Source: BM520 sp964474455
Lineage (GTDB): Bacteria > Bacteroidota > Bacteroidia > Bacteroidales > BM520
Assembly: GCA_964474455.1 (NCBI GenBank)
Contig: CAYYSU010000004.1
Coordinates: 1-64,000, forward strand
Direction of reading: 5' to 3'
Length of the DNA: 64,000 nucleotides
Position numbers and translations under genes: made by a program. Position 1 is the first letter of the stretch. Every line of letters starts with the position of its first letter. The notes beneath the pieces are model-generated. The model ran no database searches, had not been told where the DNA came from, and worked only from the letters and a program-made list of their open reading frames with translations. Below, piece by piece: positions 17,271 to 26,980 of the stretch.

Positions 17271-18617
17271 TTGACAAATATAGATTCAGATCCGCTTGCG
17301 GTTTGCACCGTTCTACTCACCGCAGTTCAAAATGAAAATTTTAGCGGCACCATATTAATAGCTATCCCGGTAATACTGGTATTGCTGGTTATGTCTGCGC
17401 TGGTATCAGGTTCGGAGGTAGCATACTTCTCTCTCAACCCACAACAACTTCAGGATCTACATAAAAAAGATGATAAAAAATCCAAGCTTGTTATTCAGCA
17501 TCTGAATAAACGCAGCAACCTGCTGGCCTCTATCCTTGTTGCCAACAACTTTATCAACGTTGCCATAATATTGCTTTTCACATTTGTCTCAGATCATATC
17601 TTTTCTGTGGAAGGATCAGCGATATTGCAATTTCTTTATGAGGTAGTTATCGTAACATCAGTATTACTCCTTTGTGGCGAAATATTGCCAAAAATTATTG
17701 CAAAAAAATATCCATTACGATTTGCCGGAATCATGGCTCAGCCTCTAGTTGTGATCCATAGTATCTTTTACCCGATCATATATATTTTGGTTCGTTCTAC
17801 ACATATTTTTGACAAAAAAATTAAGCGTAAAGGATTTGATATAAATCGTGATGTACTAAAGGATGCAGTGAATATCACTATTAACTCTTCGCAACCGGAA
17901 GAAGAGAAAAAGATGCTTCAGGGTATTGCGAAATTTGGCGACACAGAAGTAACCGAGATTATGAGGTCGAGGGTTGATGTTATTGCCGCTGAATGTGACA
18001 CCTCCTTTGAAGATTTGTTGAAGATAGTGAGAGAATCAAACATATCGCGGATCCCTGTATATAAAACCACTTTCGACAACGTCATGGGAATCCTGTATAT
18101 TAAAGACCTTCTGCCCCACCTTTCTGACAAAGATCTGAAATGGCCGGAACTTTTAAGAGAAGCTTTCTTCGTGCCTGAAAACAAAAAAATAAATGGTCTC
18201 TTGCGTGAGTTTCAGGAAAAAAAGATCCATATGGCTATCGTTGTTGATGAGTATGGCGGAACATCGGGAATTGTCACCATGGAAGATATTCTTGAAGAGA
18301 TTGTTGGTGAGATAAGTGATGAGTCAGATGTTGTAGGTGATGAAGTAGAATACCAGAAAATCGATGAAAACAACTACATTTTTGACGGTAAGATATCTCT
18401 CAACGACATGTTCAAGATCATTGATGCTGAAGATAACATCTTCGACGATGTGAAGGGAGAGGCAGATACCCTTGCCGGACTTATTCTTGAGTTAAAAGAA
18501 GAGATCCCCGATGAAAATGAAACAATCAAATGGGATAGGTACAGCTTTCATATCAGAGAGGTAGATCAAAGAAGAATAATAAAGGTACATTTTCAAATCA
18601 CTGACCATGCCCAATAG
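17271..18617 (+). CDS. gldE: gliding-motility-associated CNNM/CBS protein GldE
   Basis: A 448-residue membrane protein with a CNNM domain (MSALVSGSEVAYFSLNPQQL; four hydrophobic segments, about residues 25-205), a CBS pair (about 215-335) with MRSRVDVIAAE and VVDEYGGTSGIVTMEDILEEIVGE, and a C-terminal CorC domain. The partner is gldD, overlapping by 11 bases, which identifies it as GldE. In Flavobacterium GldE supports GldD in gliding and type IX secretion. The start is TTG. A second CNNM protein lies at 7.4 kb. Confidence 0.92.
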   Translation: MTNIDSDPLAVCTVLLTAVQNENFSGTILIAIPVILVLLVMSALVSGSEVAYFSLNPQQLQDLHKKDDKKSKLVIQHLNKRSNLLASILVANNFINVAIILLFTFVSDHIFSVEGSAILQFLYEVVIVTSVLLLCGEILPKIIAKKYPLRFAGIMAQPLVVIHSIFYPIIYILVRSTHIFDKKIKRKGFDINRDVLKDAVNITINSSQPEEEKKMLQGIAKFGDTEVTEIMRSRVDVIAAECDTSFEDLLKIVRESNISRIPVYKTTFDNVMGILYIKDLLPHLSDKDLKWPELLREAFFVPENKKINGLLREFQEKKIHMAIVVDEYGGTSGIVTMEDILEEIVGEISDESDVVGDEVEYQKIDENNYIFDGKISLNDMFKIIDAEDNIFDDVKGEADTLAGLILELKEEIPDENETIKWDRYSFHIREVDQRRIIKVHFQITDHAQ

Positions 18618-19191
18618 ATTCAAAGCTCTTTTTCTCCTTTTCATCATGGTGCTTATGGCATGTAATGAAACTCCTGTCCCTCGCCAGAGAGGTTTTTTCC
18701 GCATCGACCTGCCGGAGTCACAACCGGTAACTCTTGATGTGGGATATCCATATTCATTTACATATCCTGATTACAGCATCGCTGCAATAAAAAATAAAGA
18801 GCAGCATGAAAAACATTGGATTGACATTCTATATCCACAGTTTCACGGAACATTACATATCAGCTATAAAGAGGTGCATAACGACCTGGGAGATCTCATC
18901 GAAGATGTTCATACTATGGTGATGAAGCACATCCCTAAGTCATCGGGCATCGATGAGGTAATGTATATCTTCCCTGACCACAAAGTTTATGGAACCGGAT
19001 ATCACATTAAAGGGTCAGAAGCCGCCTCACCATTTCAATTTTTTGTTACCGACTCCACGAATCATTTTTTACGTGGTGCTCTATACTTTAACACCCTGCC
19101 AAATAATGACTCCCTCGCTCCGGTAATTAAATTTTTACGCAAAGACATCGAGGAGATCATCTCTACGATAACCTGGAATAGCGACAATTAA
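18607..19191 (+). CDS. gldD: gliding-motility lipoprotein GldD
   Basis: A 194-residue lipoprotein with a signal ending in the lipobox VLMAC, followed by PRQRGFFRIDLPE and YPYSFTYPDYS, which are typical of GldD. It is needed for type IX secretion and gliding in Flavobacterium; in non-gliding Bacteroidia its job is presumed to be secretion-related. Two probable type IX cargo proteins occur in this window, at 32.4 and 55.1 kb. It overlaps gldE by 11 bases. Confidence 0.92.
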   Translation: MPNRFKALFLLFIMVLMACNETPVPRQRGFFRIDLPESQPVTLDVGYPYSFTYPDYSIAAIKNKEQHEKHWIDILYPQFHGTLHISYKEVHNDLGDLIEDVHTMVMKHIPKSSGIDEVMYIFPDHKVYGTGYHIKGSEAASPFQFFVTDSTNHFLRGALYFNTLPNNDSLAPVIKFLRKDIEEIISTITWNSDN

Positions 19192-19273
19192 TAATACGCT
19201 GTAACAAAGGGCATAGTGATTTTTTTCGGAATAGACATTTTATTCCCACCATTTCCGGCAGGGATTTTTTTTG

Positions 19274-19281
19274 TATCTTTG
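19274..19281 (+). promoter_or_regulatory. -7 promoter box of corA
   Basis: TATCTTTG, 65 bases before the corA ATG. It leaves a leader long enough to carry the Shine-Dalgarno-like sequence seen there. Confidence 0.5.
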
Positions 19282-19336
19282 GATCTTGTTAATAAAAACA
19301 GGAGTAACAGAAATGTAGAATGCTTTTTATAAAGTA

Positions 19337-19343
19337 AGGAGGG
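19337..19343 (+). promoter_or_regulatory. Shine-Dalgarno-like sequence of corA
   Basis: AGGAGGG lies three bases before the corA ATG. The match is strong but the spacing is too short for classical pairing, and most genes here have no such sequence. Confidence 0.4.
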
Positions 19344-19346
19344 TCA

Positions 19347-20255
19347 ATGATTGATACTATCAAATTCGGTACACTAAAATGGCATCATATTCTTCAGCCA
19401 TCAGATGATGACCTTCAGCACCTTCTGGATGATTTTCACTTCCACCCCCTTGATATTGAAGACTGTAAAAGCTACAACCAGCGTCCCAAGATTGATATTT
19501 ACGATGACTATTACTTTCTGATTCTTCATTTCCCCTATTTTGACCGCCAGAACAAATTTCTTAAAACCCGTGAAGTAAAGATTTTCTGGAGTGACGACAA
19601 TATCATCACCATTGGTAAATCGCATTGGGTTGTAAGAGATCTTTTTCAACAGGCAAAAAACGCTTCTGAAGACGACGAAAAATTCCAGCTGGCATCGTCA
19701 GATCAGCTTCTGTATATTGTACTAGAGAGACTCATGATCGAAAGCATGAAGTTGGTACGACATATCGGCTCTGAGGTAGATAGAATAAGCAGGGAGTTAT
19801 TCTCCCAAAAATCAGAACGCATTATTGAAGGTATCTCCATCGCCAGGAAAAACATAATTCTCCTAAACACCATTTTTAAACCTCAGCTCAGGCTCTTCCA
19901 CAAATTCGAATCCGGAGATATTGAGGGTTATGCTGAAAATATGGAAGACTACTGGGGTAACATCCTTGACTACTACCAAAAGGTGTGGGATATGACCGAG
20001 GATTATGCTGAACTCATTGACGGACTCTCCATGACATTCGACTCACTACAGGCTAATACCACCAATGAAATAATTAAAATTCTCACGTTGGTATCTACCA
20101 TTTTATTACCATTAACATTTATCACCGGGCTATACGGCATGAACATTGACCTACCGCTGGAAGGCCATCCATTAGCATTTCTCATAATAATTGCAACCAT
20201 GATATTTATTGTGGGAGGGATGCTTTTATATTTCAAGAAAAAGCACTGGATGTAG
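19347..20255 (+). CDS. corA: CorA-family magnesium/divalent cation channel
   Basis: A 302-residue protein with a long cytoplasmic alpha/beta funnel, then two C-terminal transmembrane helices separated by the selectivity motif YGMN, and a basic tail FKKKHW. The GMN motif identifies the CorA channel family, which forms pentamers and carries magnesium. The gene is monocistronic and converges on the DAHP synthase gene, with just two bases between the stop codons. Confidence 0.94.
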   Translation: MIDTIKFGTLKWHHILQPSDDDLQHLLDDFHFHPLDIEDCKSYNQRPKIDIYDDYYFLILHFPYFDRQNKFLKTREVKIFWSDDNIITIGKSHWVVRDLFQQAKNASEDDEKFQLASSDQLLYIVLERLMIESMKLVRHIGSEVDRISRELFSQKSERIIEGISIARKNIILLNTIFKPQLRLFHKFESGDIEGYAENMEDYWGNILDYYQKVWDMTEDYAELIDGLSMTFDSLQANTTNEIIKILTLVSTILLPLTFITGLYGMNIDLPLEGHPLAFLIIIATMIFIVGGMLLYFKKKHWM

Positions 20256-20257
20256 AG

Positions 20258-21334
20258 TTATTTTAATTCTCTAAAAATATCTTCCTGGAGCTTTATAGAC
20301 TCTTCATGCAAAAGAGTAAGCATACGCTTCATAAAATCTTTGCTTATACCAAACTTTACAGCATCTTCCAGTCTTGTTTCCATGATTTTGTCCCACCGTT
20401 CCAGTTGCAAAATAGTAACATGATGATCATTCTTTAGTTTTCCTATTTCAGATACAGCAGCAAAACGTGATGAAAGGACATTAATAAGTTCCTGATCCTT
20501 TTCATCGATTATTTCACGCCATTTTGCCATTTGTTGCTCAAAAGATTGCTCCGCTGTTAGTGCACGGATTGTAAGCGATTTAAGCATTACAGTGAGATCC
20601 TCAGGAGTTATTTGTTGTGCCGCATCTGTTAATGCTTCGTCAGGATTATAATGTGTTTCTACCATCAGACCATCCATCTCCAGATCGAGAGCTTTCTGTG
20701 CTATTTCCCTCAGTAAACTCCTACTACCACTGATATGGCTGGGGTCGGTAAAGACAGGTATATTTTTAATTTTTCTTTTAAGAGTGATGGGGATTTCCCA
20801 CAGAGGTTTATTTCGCAGAGGTGCTGACTCAAAGTGGCTGAATCCACGATGGACAGCTGCGAGCCTGTAAACTCCTGCTTCGTATAGTCTCTCTATGGCT
20901 CCTATCCAGAGGTTAATATCCGGGTTAATGGGATTTTTCACCATCACACCCACATCAGAACCTTGCAGGGCGGATGCAATATCCTGCACCATAAATGGGT
21001 TTACCACTGTTCTGGCTCCGAGCCATAATATTTTGATATTATTTTCCAGGGCCATCTCCACATGTTTTGCTCCTGCTACCTCAATGGCTGCGGGGATTCC
21101 TGTTTTTTGCGAAGCCCGTGTAATCCAGGGCAATGCTTTTTCTCCTACACCTTCAAAGGTTCCCGGGCGCGTGCGGGGTTTCCACACTCCGACACGAAAA
21201 ATATCAGTACAGCCTTCTGCCGCCAGTGCTTCAGCTGTTGTTATCACCTGTTCCTCACTCTCTGCACTGCACGGCCCGGCAATAATTATAGGTCTCTTAC
21301 CCGGTTTTTCCGGTAATAACGGATATATATTCAT
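20258..21334 (-). CDS. bifunctional DAHP synthase / chorismate mutase
   Basis: Joins the entry step of the shikimate pathway (phosphoenolpyruvate plus erythrose 4-phosphate to DAHP) to chorismate mutase, the branch step to Phe and Tyr. Residues 1 to about 260 are a type I-beta (KDO8P-like) DAHP synthase with IIAGPCSAESEEQ, GVWKPRTRPGTFEG, and FTDPSHISGSR; the C-terminal 90 residues (MAKWREIIDEKDQELINVLSSR) are an AroQ chorismate mutase. The fusion is standard in Bacteroidota and gives prephenate feedback control. It stands alone, facing corA. Confidence 0.95.
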   Translation of the reverse strand: MNIYPLLPEKPGKRPIIIAGPCSAESEEQVITTAEALAAEGCTDIFRVGVWKPRTRPGTFEGVGEKALPWITRASQKTGIPAAIEVAGAKHVEMALENNIKILWLGARTVVNPFMVQDIASALQGSDVGVMVKNPINPDINLWIGAIERLYEAGVYRLAAVHRGFSHFESAPLRNKPLWEIPITLKRKIKNIPVFTDPSHISGSRSLLREIAQKALDLEMDGLMVETHYNPDEALTDAAQQITPEDLTVMLKSLTIRALTAEQSFEQQMAKWREIIDEKDQELINVLSSRFAAVSEIGKLKNDHHVTILQLERWDKIMETRLEDAVKFGISKDFMKRMLTLLHEESIKLQEDIFRELK

Positions 21335-21478
21335 TTCCTATTCCTTCTTCAAAGCAAAAGTAATCATTTCCATGGCACTTTGCGGTAAAGACCATTCCAT
21401 ATCCTCATAGAAAATGAAAAATATCAAAATGCTTGGTAATGCATTGTATTAGCACCTCGTGATTAGTGAAAATTCTTT

Positions 21479-21486
21479 TACATTTG
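21479..21486 (+). promoter_or_regulatory. -7 promoter box of asnS operon
   Basis: TACATTTG, 27 bases before the asnS ATG. It overlaps the longer GTG reading frame, which argues for the downstream start. Confidence 0.6.
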
Positions 21487-21513
21487 CAGCAAGAAGAACT
21501 AATCGTTAATAGT

Positions 21514-22956
21514 ATGAAAAAAACAAATGTAAAAAAACTCCTTGCAAGCAAGGACTATGGAAAAGAGATTACGGTAATGGGTTGGGTACGAACAAAACGT
21601 ACCAGTAAGAATGTAGCTTTTGTAGCTCTAAACGATGGTTCAACAATAAACAATATTCAGCTGGTTTTTGATTTTGAGCAGTTTTCTGAAAAGGATCTGG
21701 CAAAAGTAACCACAGGATCCTCTATTGCTGTTACCGGAGAGCTTAAGGATTCGGTTGGAACAGGACAAAACAGCGAAGTAACCGTGAAGAGTCTGGAAAT
21801 ACTTGGGGAGTCTGATCCTGATGAATATCCGCTGCAACCTAAGCGTCATTCATTGGAATTTCTACGTGAGATTGCTCACCTTAGATTCAGGACCAACACC
21901 TTTGGTGCAATTAACAGGATTCGCCACCACATGATTTTTGCCATTCACAAATTCTTCAACGATAAAGGATTTTATAACATTCACACTCCTATAATCACTG
22001 CTTCTGATGCAGAAGGTGCTGGAGAAATGTTCCATGTTTCTACACTGGATATGGATAATCCTCCACGCACTGAAGACGGAAAAATTGACTATAGCAAGGA
22101 TTTCTTCGGTCGTGAGACAGCACTTACTGTTTCCGGACAGCTGGAGGCTGAACTTGGAGCGTTAGCACTATCTAATGTATATACCTTCGGCCCTACTTTC
22201 AGAGCTGAAAACTCCAACACCTCTCGTCACCTGGCTGAATTCTGGATGATAGAGCCCGAGATGGCATTTTATGATATCAATGATAACATGGATCTTGCCG
22301 AAGAGATGCTAAAGTATGTCATAAAATATGCTCTCGAGAATTGTTATGATGATCTGGCATTTCTAGAACAACGTCTTGAAAACGAAGAGAAAAACAAACC
22401 GGCAGATCAGCGTTCGGATATGAAACTCATAGAGAAGCTGCACTTTGTTCTTGATAACGATTTTGTACGCATATCATATACCGAGGCGGTAGACATTCTT
22501 CGTAACTCCAAGCCAAACAAAAAGAAGAAGTTTAAGTATCTGGTAGAAGATTGGGGTATTGATCTTCAGAGCGAACACGAGAGATTTCTTGTGGAAAAAC
22601 ACTTCAAGAAACCTGTTATTCTTACTGACTATCCAGCGGAGATAAAGGCCTTTTACATGAAGCAGAACGATGATGGGAAGACTGTTCGTGCCATGGATGT
22701 GCTCTTCCCACAGATTGGTGAGATCATTGGCGGTTCGCAACGCGAAGAGAATCTTGAGAAGCTTCAAAAAAGGATGCAGGAGATGGATATGCCTGAGAAA
22801 GAGATGTTCTGGTACATTGATTCACGTCGTTTTGGCACCGTTCCTCACAGTGGATACGGCCTTGGTTTTGAACGCTTAATGCTGTTTATTACAGGGATGG
22901 GAAATATTCGTGACGTCATACCATTCCCGCGTACTCCACAAAACGCTGAATTCTAA
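21514..22956 (+). CDS. asnS: asparaginyl-tRNA synthetase
   Basis: Charges tRNA-Asn directly. The 480-residue class IIb enzyme has an N-terminal OB anticodon domain (VMGWVRTKRTSKNVAFVALND), the Asn-specific motif 2 FRAENSNTSRHLAEFWMIEPE, and motif 3 GYGLGFERLMLFITGM. A GTG frame extends 16 codons upstream, but it overlaps the promoter box, so the ATG at 21514 is chosen. rpoN follows after 24 bases and is probably cotranscribed. Confidence 0.96.
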   Translation: MKKTNVKKLLASKDYGKEITVMGWVRTKRTSKNVAFVALNDGSTINNIQLVFDFEQFSEKDLAKVTTGSSIAVTGELKDSVGTGQNSEVTVKSLEILGESDPDEYPLQPKRHSLEFLREIAHLRFRTNTFGAINRIRHHMIFAIHKFFNDKGFYNIHTPIITASDAEGAGEMFHVSTLDMDNPPRTEDGKIDYSKDFFGRETALTVSGQLEAELGALALSNVYTFGPTFRAENSNTSRHLAEFWMIEPEMAFYDINDNMDLAEEMLKYVIKYALENCYDDLAFLEQRLENEEKNKPADQRSDMKLIEKLHFVLDNDFVRISYTEAVDILRNSKPNKKKKFKYLVEDWGIDLQSEHERFLVEKHFKKPVILTDYPAEIKAFYMKQNDDGKTVRAMDVLFPQIGEIIGGSQREENLEKLQKRMQEMDMPEKEMFWYIDSRRFGTVPHSGYGLGFERLMLFITGMGNIRDVIPFPRTPQNAEF

Positions 22957-22980
22957 AAAAATAGCTATATTGCATCTGTT

Positions 22981-24435
22981 ATGCTGAACCAAAAATTACA
23001 ACAGAAACTTCTACAGAAACTATCTCCACAGCAGATAATGCTGATGAAGTTGTTGCAGATTCCCACGGTGAATCTCGAGCAACGTATAAAAGAAGAGATA
23101 GAGGAAAACCCTGTTTTGGAAGAAGGTAAGGATAACAGTAATGAAGATGAAGATTTCGATTATCAGCAGGAGGAAGAGCAAGAGGTAAAAAACGATGATG
23201 AATTTAATATCGATGATTATCTTCCCGACGATGAGATTCCCGATTATAAGCTTTATGCCAACAATAACAGCTCTGACGAAGAGCAAAGGGATATCCCTTA
23301 TTCCACAGGTAAGACTTTTCATGAGAACCTCCAGCAGCAACTAGGCATGAGGATTCTTACCGAAGAGGAACGTATTATTGCTGAAACTATAATCGGAAAT
23401 CTCGACGACTCAGGATATCTGAAAAGAGAAACAGAGGCTTTGGCAGATGACATACTCTTTACTATTAATATTGAAGTTACAGAAGAGGATGTCCTGCGCA
23501 TGCTGAATGTTATCCAGACAATGGAGCCCTGTGGCGTGGGAGCCCGCAACCTACAGGAATGCCTGCTTATTCAGCTCGATTGCATTGAAGATCCATCGGA
23601 AGCAACGCTTCTGGCCATCGATGTTTTAAAGAATTATTTTAATGACTTCACTAAGAAGCATTATGATAAGATCATAAAAAAAGCTGACATTACAGAAGAA
23701 GAGCTGAAAGCTGCCATAGATGAAATCCTCAAGCTAAACCCCAAGCCTGGCAATAGTATGAATGAAACCAATAAGGAAAATCATTACATTCAGCCTGACT
23801 TTTTTATCACAATAAATGGCGATGAACTGGAGGTACAGCTCAATTCACGAAATGCTCCGGATCTTCGTATCAGCAGATCGTACAGGGAAATGCTAAAAGG
23901 TTATGCGGCAAATCCTGCAAAGCAGACAAAAGATCAGAAAGACGCGGTAACATTTATCAAACAGAAGATCGACTCTGCAAAATGGTTTATCGACGCCATA
24001 CAGCAGCGCCAGCACACGCTTCTTACTACCATGACAGCGATTATGGAGTATCAAAAGCAGTATCTGCTTACCGGTGATGAAACTAAGCTCAGGCCGATGA
24101 TTTTAAAAGATATTGCAGATATTGTAAAACTCGATATCTCAACAGTATCACGTGTTGCTAACAGTAAATATGTACAAACGCCTTATGGCACATTCCTGTT
24201 AAAATCATTCTTCTCTGAGTCGATGCAGATGGATAGCGGAAAAGAGGTATCCACACGAGAGATTAAAAAGATACTTCAGGATTGTATTGACGATGAAAAC
24301 AAGAGCAAACCTCTGACAGATGAGCATCTCGCCAGGATTCTTAAAGAAAAAGGGTATAATATTGCTCGCCGGACCATTGCTAAATACCGTGAACAGCTTA
24401 ACATACCCGTGGCTCGTTTAAGAAAGGAGTTATAA
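22981..24435 (+). CDS. rpoN: RNA polymerase sigma-54 factor
   Basis: The alternative sigma factor that needs an AAA+ enhancer-binding activator and recognises -24/-12 promoters. The 484-residue chain has the Gln/Leu-rich activator region (LQQKLLQKLSPQQIMLMKLLQ), an acidic stretch (about residues 40-85), the core-binding domain, an HTH, and the RpoN box ARRTIAKYRE at residues 462-471. No activator gene is visible in the window. It follows asnS and overlaps the next gene by one base. Confidence 0.97.
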   Translation: MLNQKLQQKLLQKLSPQQIMLMKLLQIPTVNLEQRIKEEIEENPVLEEGKDNSNEDEDFDYQQEEEQEVKNDDEFNIDDYLPDDEIPDYKLYANNNSSDEEQRDIPYSTGKTFHENLQQQLGMRILTEEERIIAETIIGNLDDSGYLKRETEALADDILFTINIEVTEEDVLRMLNVIQTMEPCGVGARNLQECLLIQLDCIEDPSEATLLAIDVLKNYFNDFTKKHYDKIIKKADITEEELKAAIDEILKLNPKPGNSMNETNKENHYIQPDFFITINGDELEVQLNSRNAPDLRISRSYREMLKGYAANPAKQTKDQKDAVTFIKQKIDSAKWFIDAIQQRQHTLLTTMTAIMEYQKQYLLTGDETKLRPMILKDIADIVKLDISTVSRVANSKYVQTPYGTFLLKSFFSESMQMDSGKEVSTREIKKILQDCIDDENKSKPLTDEHLARILKEKGYNIARRTIAKYREQLNIPVARLRKEL

Positions 24436-25073
24436 TGGTCTTCAGTACTTTGGAGAAAAAAGCCTCAAGAGTAATCTCGATATTGCTTCACCCAATTGTT
24501 ATTCCATCGCTATTTATTCTATATATCCTGTTTGCTCCGGGAATAATCTCTTTAGTGATACCAGTAAAATACAAATGGCTTCTCACTACGTTAATATTTA
24601 TTATGACGATCATAATCCCGTTAATAATTATTATGGGGCTCAGGTGGCTAAATATTATTGGCGGGGAAGGCATACCGGAGAAGCTGTCCAGGAGTTATAG
24701 CTACATAATTGTCATGATATGCTATTTCTTTGCATGGAGAATGCTGATTTATATGGGTTTTAATAATGAGATCACTTTTTCTATGCTGACCGTAATAACG
24801 ATTTTATTTATTGCAATCATCATTAATATGGGTTGGAATATCTCGACCCATGGTGCAGGATGGGGTTGTTTTTCAGGTATTATAGCTGCATTAACAGGGT
24901 TAGGCATCACATCAGGGATGGCATTTCTTCTCGTTTCAATACCTGCATTCGGAATAGCAGGTACCTCTCAGATAATTCTGCATAAAAACACCCCTTCGCA
25001 GGTTTATGCCGGCTATGCCGTTGGCTTTACAATAGCATTTATAATGATAATATTCTTCAATGGAATGGTGTAA
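24435..25073 (+). CDS. polytopic membrane protein, PAP2-like
   Basis: A 212-residue protein with about five to six transmembrane helices. The segment HKNTPSQVYAGYAVGF near the C-terminus and a central NISTHGAGWG resemble the last two phosphatase motifs of the PAP2 family, which dephosphorylates lipid phosphates. The canonical KxxxxxxRP and PSGH motifs are not clear, so catalytic activity is uncertain. Its ATG overlaps the rpoN stop by one base, and its 3' end overlaps the convergent barrel gene by 17 bases. Confidence 0.65.
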   Translation: MVFSTLEKKASRVISILLHPIVIPSLFILYILFAPGIISLVIPVKYKWLLTTLIFIMTIIIPLIIIMGLRWLNIIGGEGIPEKLSRSYSYIIVMICYFFAWRMLIYMGFNNEITFSMLTVITILFIAIIINMGWNISTHGAGWGCFSGIIAALTGLGITSGMAFLLVSIPAFGIAGTSQIILHKNTPSQVYAGYAVGFTIAFIMIIFFNGMV

Positions 25074-25764
25074 ACGATAGGCCAAGAGATATAGGACGCA
25101 TCTGAGGACCTTTATTCTGCTCATACATTCCTGTTAAACCGTAAGATGCTGTTACATTAACCCATTTCCATCCCACACGCACAAAAGGAGTAAAACGATA
25201 TTCGCTGATATTATCCAGATCTTTAATTTTGAATTTTACAACATCGTCAGTACCAAAAAGATAATCTTCACCATTGTACTTCGAGTGGCTATCTATAAGG
25301 AACCCGATACGCATACCGGCAGATATTTTAAAACCACTTTTTTCATGATAATATCTTATCTCAAACGGCACCTCAGCATAAGTAAGAGCAATTTTATTCC
25401 TGCCAAAGCTGATTCCGGAGACAATAGAGTCCAGTTTCTTAAATCCCACTTCTCCCACAGGCTTGTTATTAGCATCCAGGATATCAACCTGTACGGCGTC
25501 ACTAAAAATATTATGTCCAGTAACGCCAAGGCCTAACAGCACTCCAAAATTGGTGTTCTCGATAGGAATAATGTAACTGGCTGAGATATTGTATCCCAAG
25601 TTAATAGCCTGAAGATCCATCTCTTCGGGGGCATTAACCCAGATATCAGTAAAAATATCAAAGTTATTAGTATACCTACGCATGAGCTCCTCTGACTGTG
25701 AGAATACCTGTGAAGAAATCCCTAAGAGAATGAGTAAAAGTAAAATCCGGTTTTTCATATTCAT
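25057..25764 (-). CDS. outer-membrane beta-barrel protein, PorT-like
   Basis: A 235-residue exported protein with signal peptide (MKNRILLLLILLGISSQVFS) and glutamine as first mature residue. Short amphipathic strands (NISASYIIPI, GVLLGLGVTGHN, FEIRYYHEKSGFKISAGMRIGF) and a final aromatic-rich strand suggest a small barrel of the PorT/OmpA-like class. I cannot say whether it is the type IX component PorT. It lies 64 bases downstream of nadD on the same strand and could belong to that operon. A second ATG two codons in is an equally good start. Confidence 0.65.
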   Translation of the reverse strand: MNMKNRILLLLILLGISSQVFSQSEELMRRYTNNFDIFTDIWVNAPEEMDLQAINLGYNISASYIIPIENTNFGVLLGLGVTGHNIFSDAVQVDILDANNKPVGEVGFKKLDSIVSGISFGRNKIALTYAEVPFEIRYYHEKSGFKISAGMRIGFLIDSHSKYNGEDYLFGTDDVVKFKIKDLDNISEYRFTPFVRVGWKWVNVTASYGLTGMYEQNKGPQMRPISLGLSFTPFH

Positions 25765-25828
25765 ACTGTTTATCGTGCAAAAATAAGAATTAATAGTTTG
25801 AGATAAAGATTATTAACAAAACGTAACA

Positions 25829-26407
25829 TTATTTACAATAGTATTTCATTTCCACTATTCGTTGATATACTTTTTCGGGTAGTAAATCAGGCACCAAGAG
25901 GTCATGTTCAATAGCCCTTCTGATATCTGTTGAGGAGATATCGTACATGGGCGCATCGAGCAAAGTCATTCCGGGATAAGGAATCAGATCGGAGTTTTCC
26001 ATACCCGGTCGTCGCGGATACAAAAATATTTTATGATTACTTAATATCGTCTTATACTTATTCCATTTGTGAAAGAGCTCCACCTGATCGGACCCCAGAA
26101 GCACAGAATAATTGATCTCCGGGTTATTCTTCCTCAACACCTCCAGGGTTTTGGCTGTATAGGATGGTTTTGGCAGAAAAAACTCTATATTACTGGCAAA
26201 GAGTTGTTTGTTATCCTGAATTGCCAGCGACACCAGCTCAAAACGTATGTCATCATCAAGCATTTCAAGATTCTGTTTAAAAGGGCTCTGTGGTGAGACC
26301 ATAAAAACCACCTCATCTGCAATTTTATTTTCTACCACGTACTCTGCAATTTGTATATGCCCCAGATGAATAGGGTTAAAAGAGCCAAAAAACAGTGCTT
26401 TATGCAT
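25829..26407 (-). CDS. nadD: nicotinate-nucleotide adenylyltransferase
   Basis: Adenylates nicotinate mononucleotide to deamido-NAD in NAD synthesis. The protein shows the nucleotidyltransferase motif GSFNPIHLGH near the N-terminus, LLGSDQVELFHKW, and the closing ISSTDIRRAI (the SxTxxR signature). An ATG four codons upstream at 26419 would overlap gmk; the chosen ATG gives the usual short N-terminus and starts four bases after the gmk stop. It is the third gene of a yicC-gmk-nadD operon, a common Bacteroidota arrangement. Confidence 0.94.
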   Translation of the reverse strand: MHKALFFGSFNPIHLGHIQIAEYVVENKIADEVVFMVSPQSPFKQNLEMLDDDIRFELVSLAIQDNKQLFASNIEFFLPKPSYTAKTLEVLRKNNPEINYSVLLGSDQVELFHKWNKYKTILSNHKIFLYPRRPGMENSDLIPYPGMTLLDAPMYDISSTDIRRAIEHDLLVPDLLPEKVYQRIVEMKYYCK

Positions 26408-26411
26408 AATT

Positions 26412-26978
26412 CTAACCATTTAAGAACTCTGTAACCTTGCTAAATGTCTCTTTAACAGCATCATCCAGGTTCTGATTTTTTATTTGGACATCAAATTGCG
26501 GAGCGAAGGATAACTCATATTTTGCCTTTTTCAGTCGTTTTGCCAGGCTGTTTTCATCATCGGTGCCACGACCGCGAAGGCGTTCTTCCAGAACCTCCAA
26601 TGATGGAGGCATTACAAATACAGCAAGTGCCTTTTCACCATATTTCTTTTTGATATTAAGACCTCCCACAACATCCACATCAAAGACTATATGCTTTTGT
26701 TGGCTCCAAATACGTTGCAGCTCCGATTTCAGGGTTCCGTAATACTGATCATGGTACACCTCTTCCCACTCCACAAAGGCATCCTTCTTTATGGCCTCCT
26801 TAAACTCTTGTACGGAGAGGAAATAATAGTCTTTTTCATGGATTTCGTTGGCTCGTGGTGAGCGTGATGTTGCGGATACGGAAAACTCCATTGGCATTCC
26901 TTTTTCCAGTAACCTCCTCACAATTGTTGTTTTTCCTGAACCTGAAGGGGCCGAGAATATCACCATTTTACCATCCAT
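26412..26978 (-). CDS. gmk: guanylate kinase
   Basis: Phosphorylates GMP to GDP. The 188-residue protein has the P-loop SAPSGSGKTT at residues 9-18, the GMP-binding segment with SATSRSPRANEIHEKDYYFL, and the lid with LRGRGTDDENSLAKRL. Length is normal. It starts two bases after the yicC stop codon and precedes nadD. Confidence 0.97.
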   Translation of the reverse strand: MDGKMVIFSAPSGSGKTTIVRRLLEKGMPMEFSVSATSRSPRANEIHEKDYYFLSVQEFKEAIKKDAFVEWEEVYHDQYYGTLKSELQRIWSQQKHIVFDVDVVGGLNIKKKYGEKALAVFVMPPSLEVLEERLRGRGTDDENSLAKRLKKAKYELSFAPQFDVQIKNQNLDDAVKETFSKVTEFLNG

Positions 26979-26980
26979 AA

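Noticed and set aside
19243..19272. Possible terminator between gldD and corA
   Set aside because: Only four base pairs (TCCC/GGGA) with a long loop; the T run alone is not enough.
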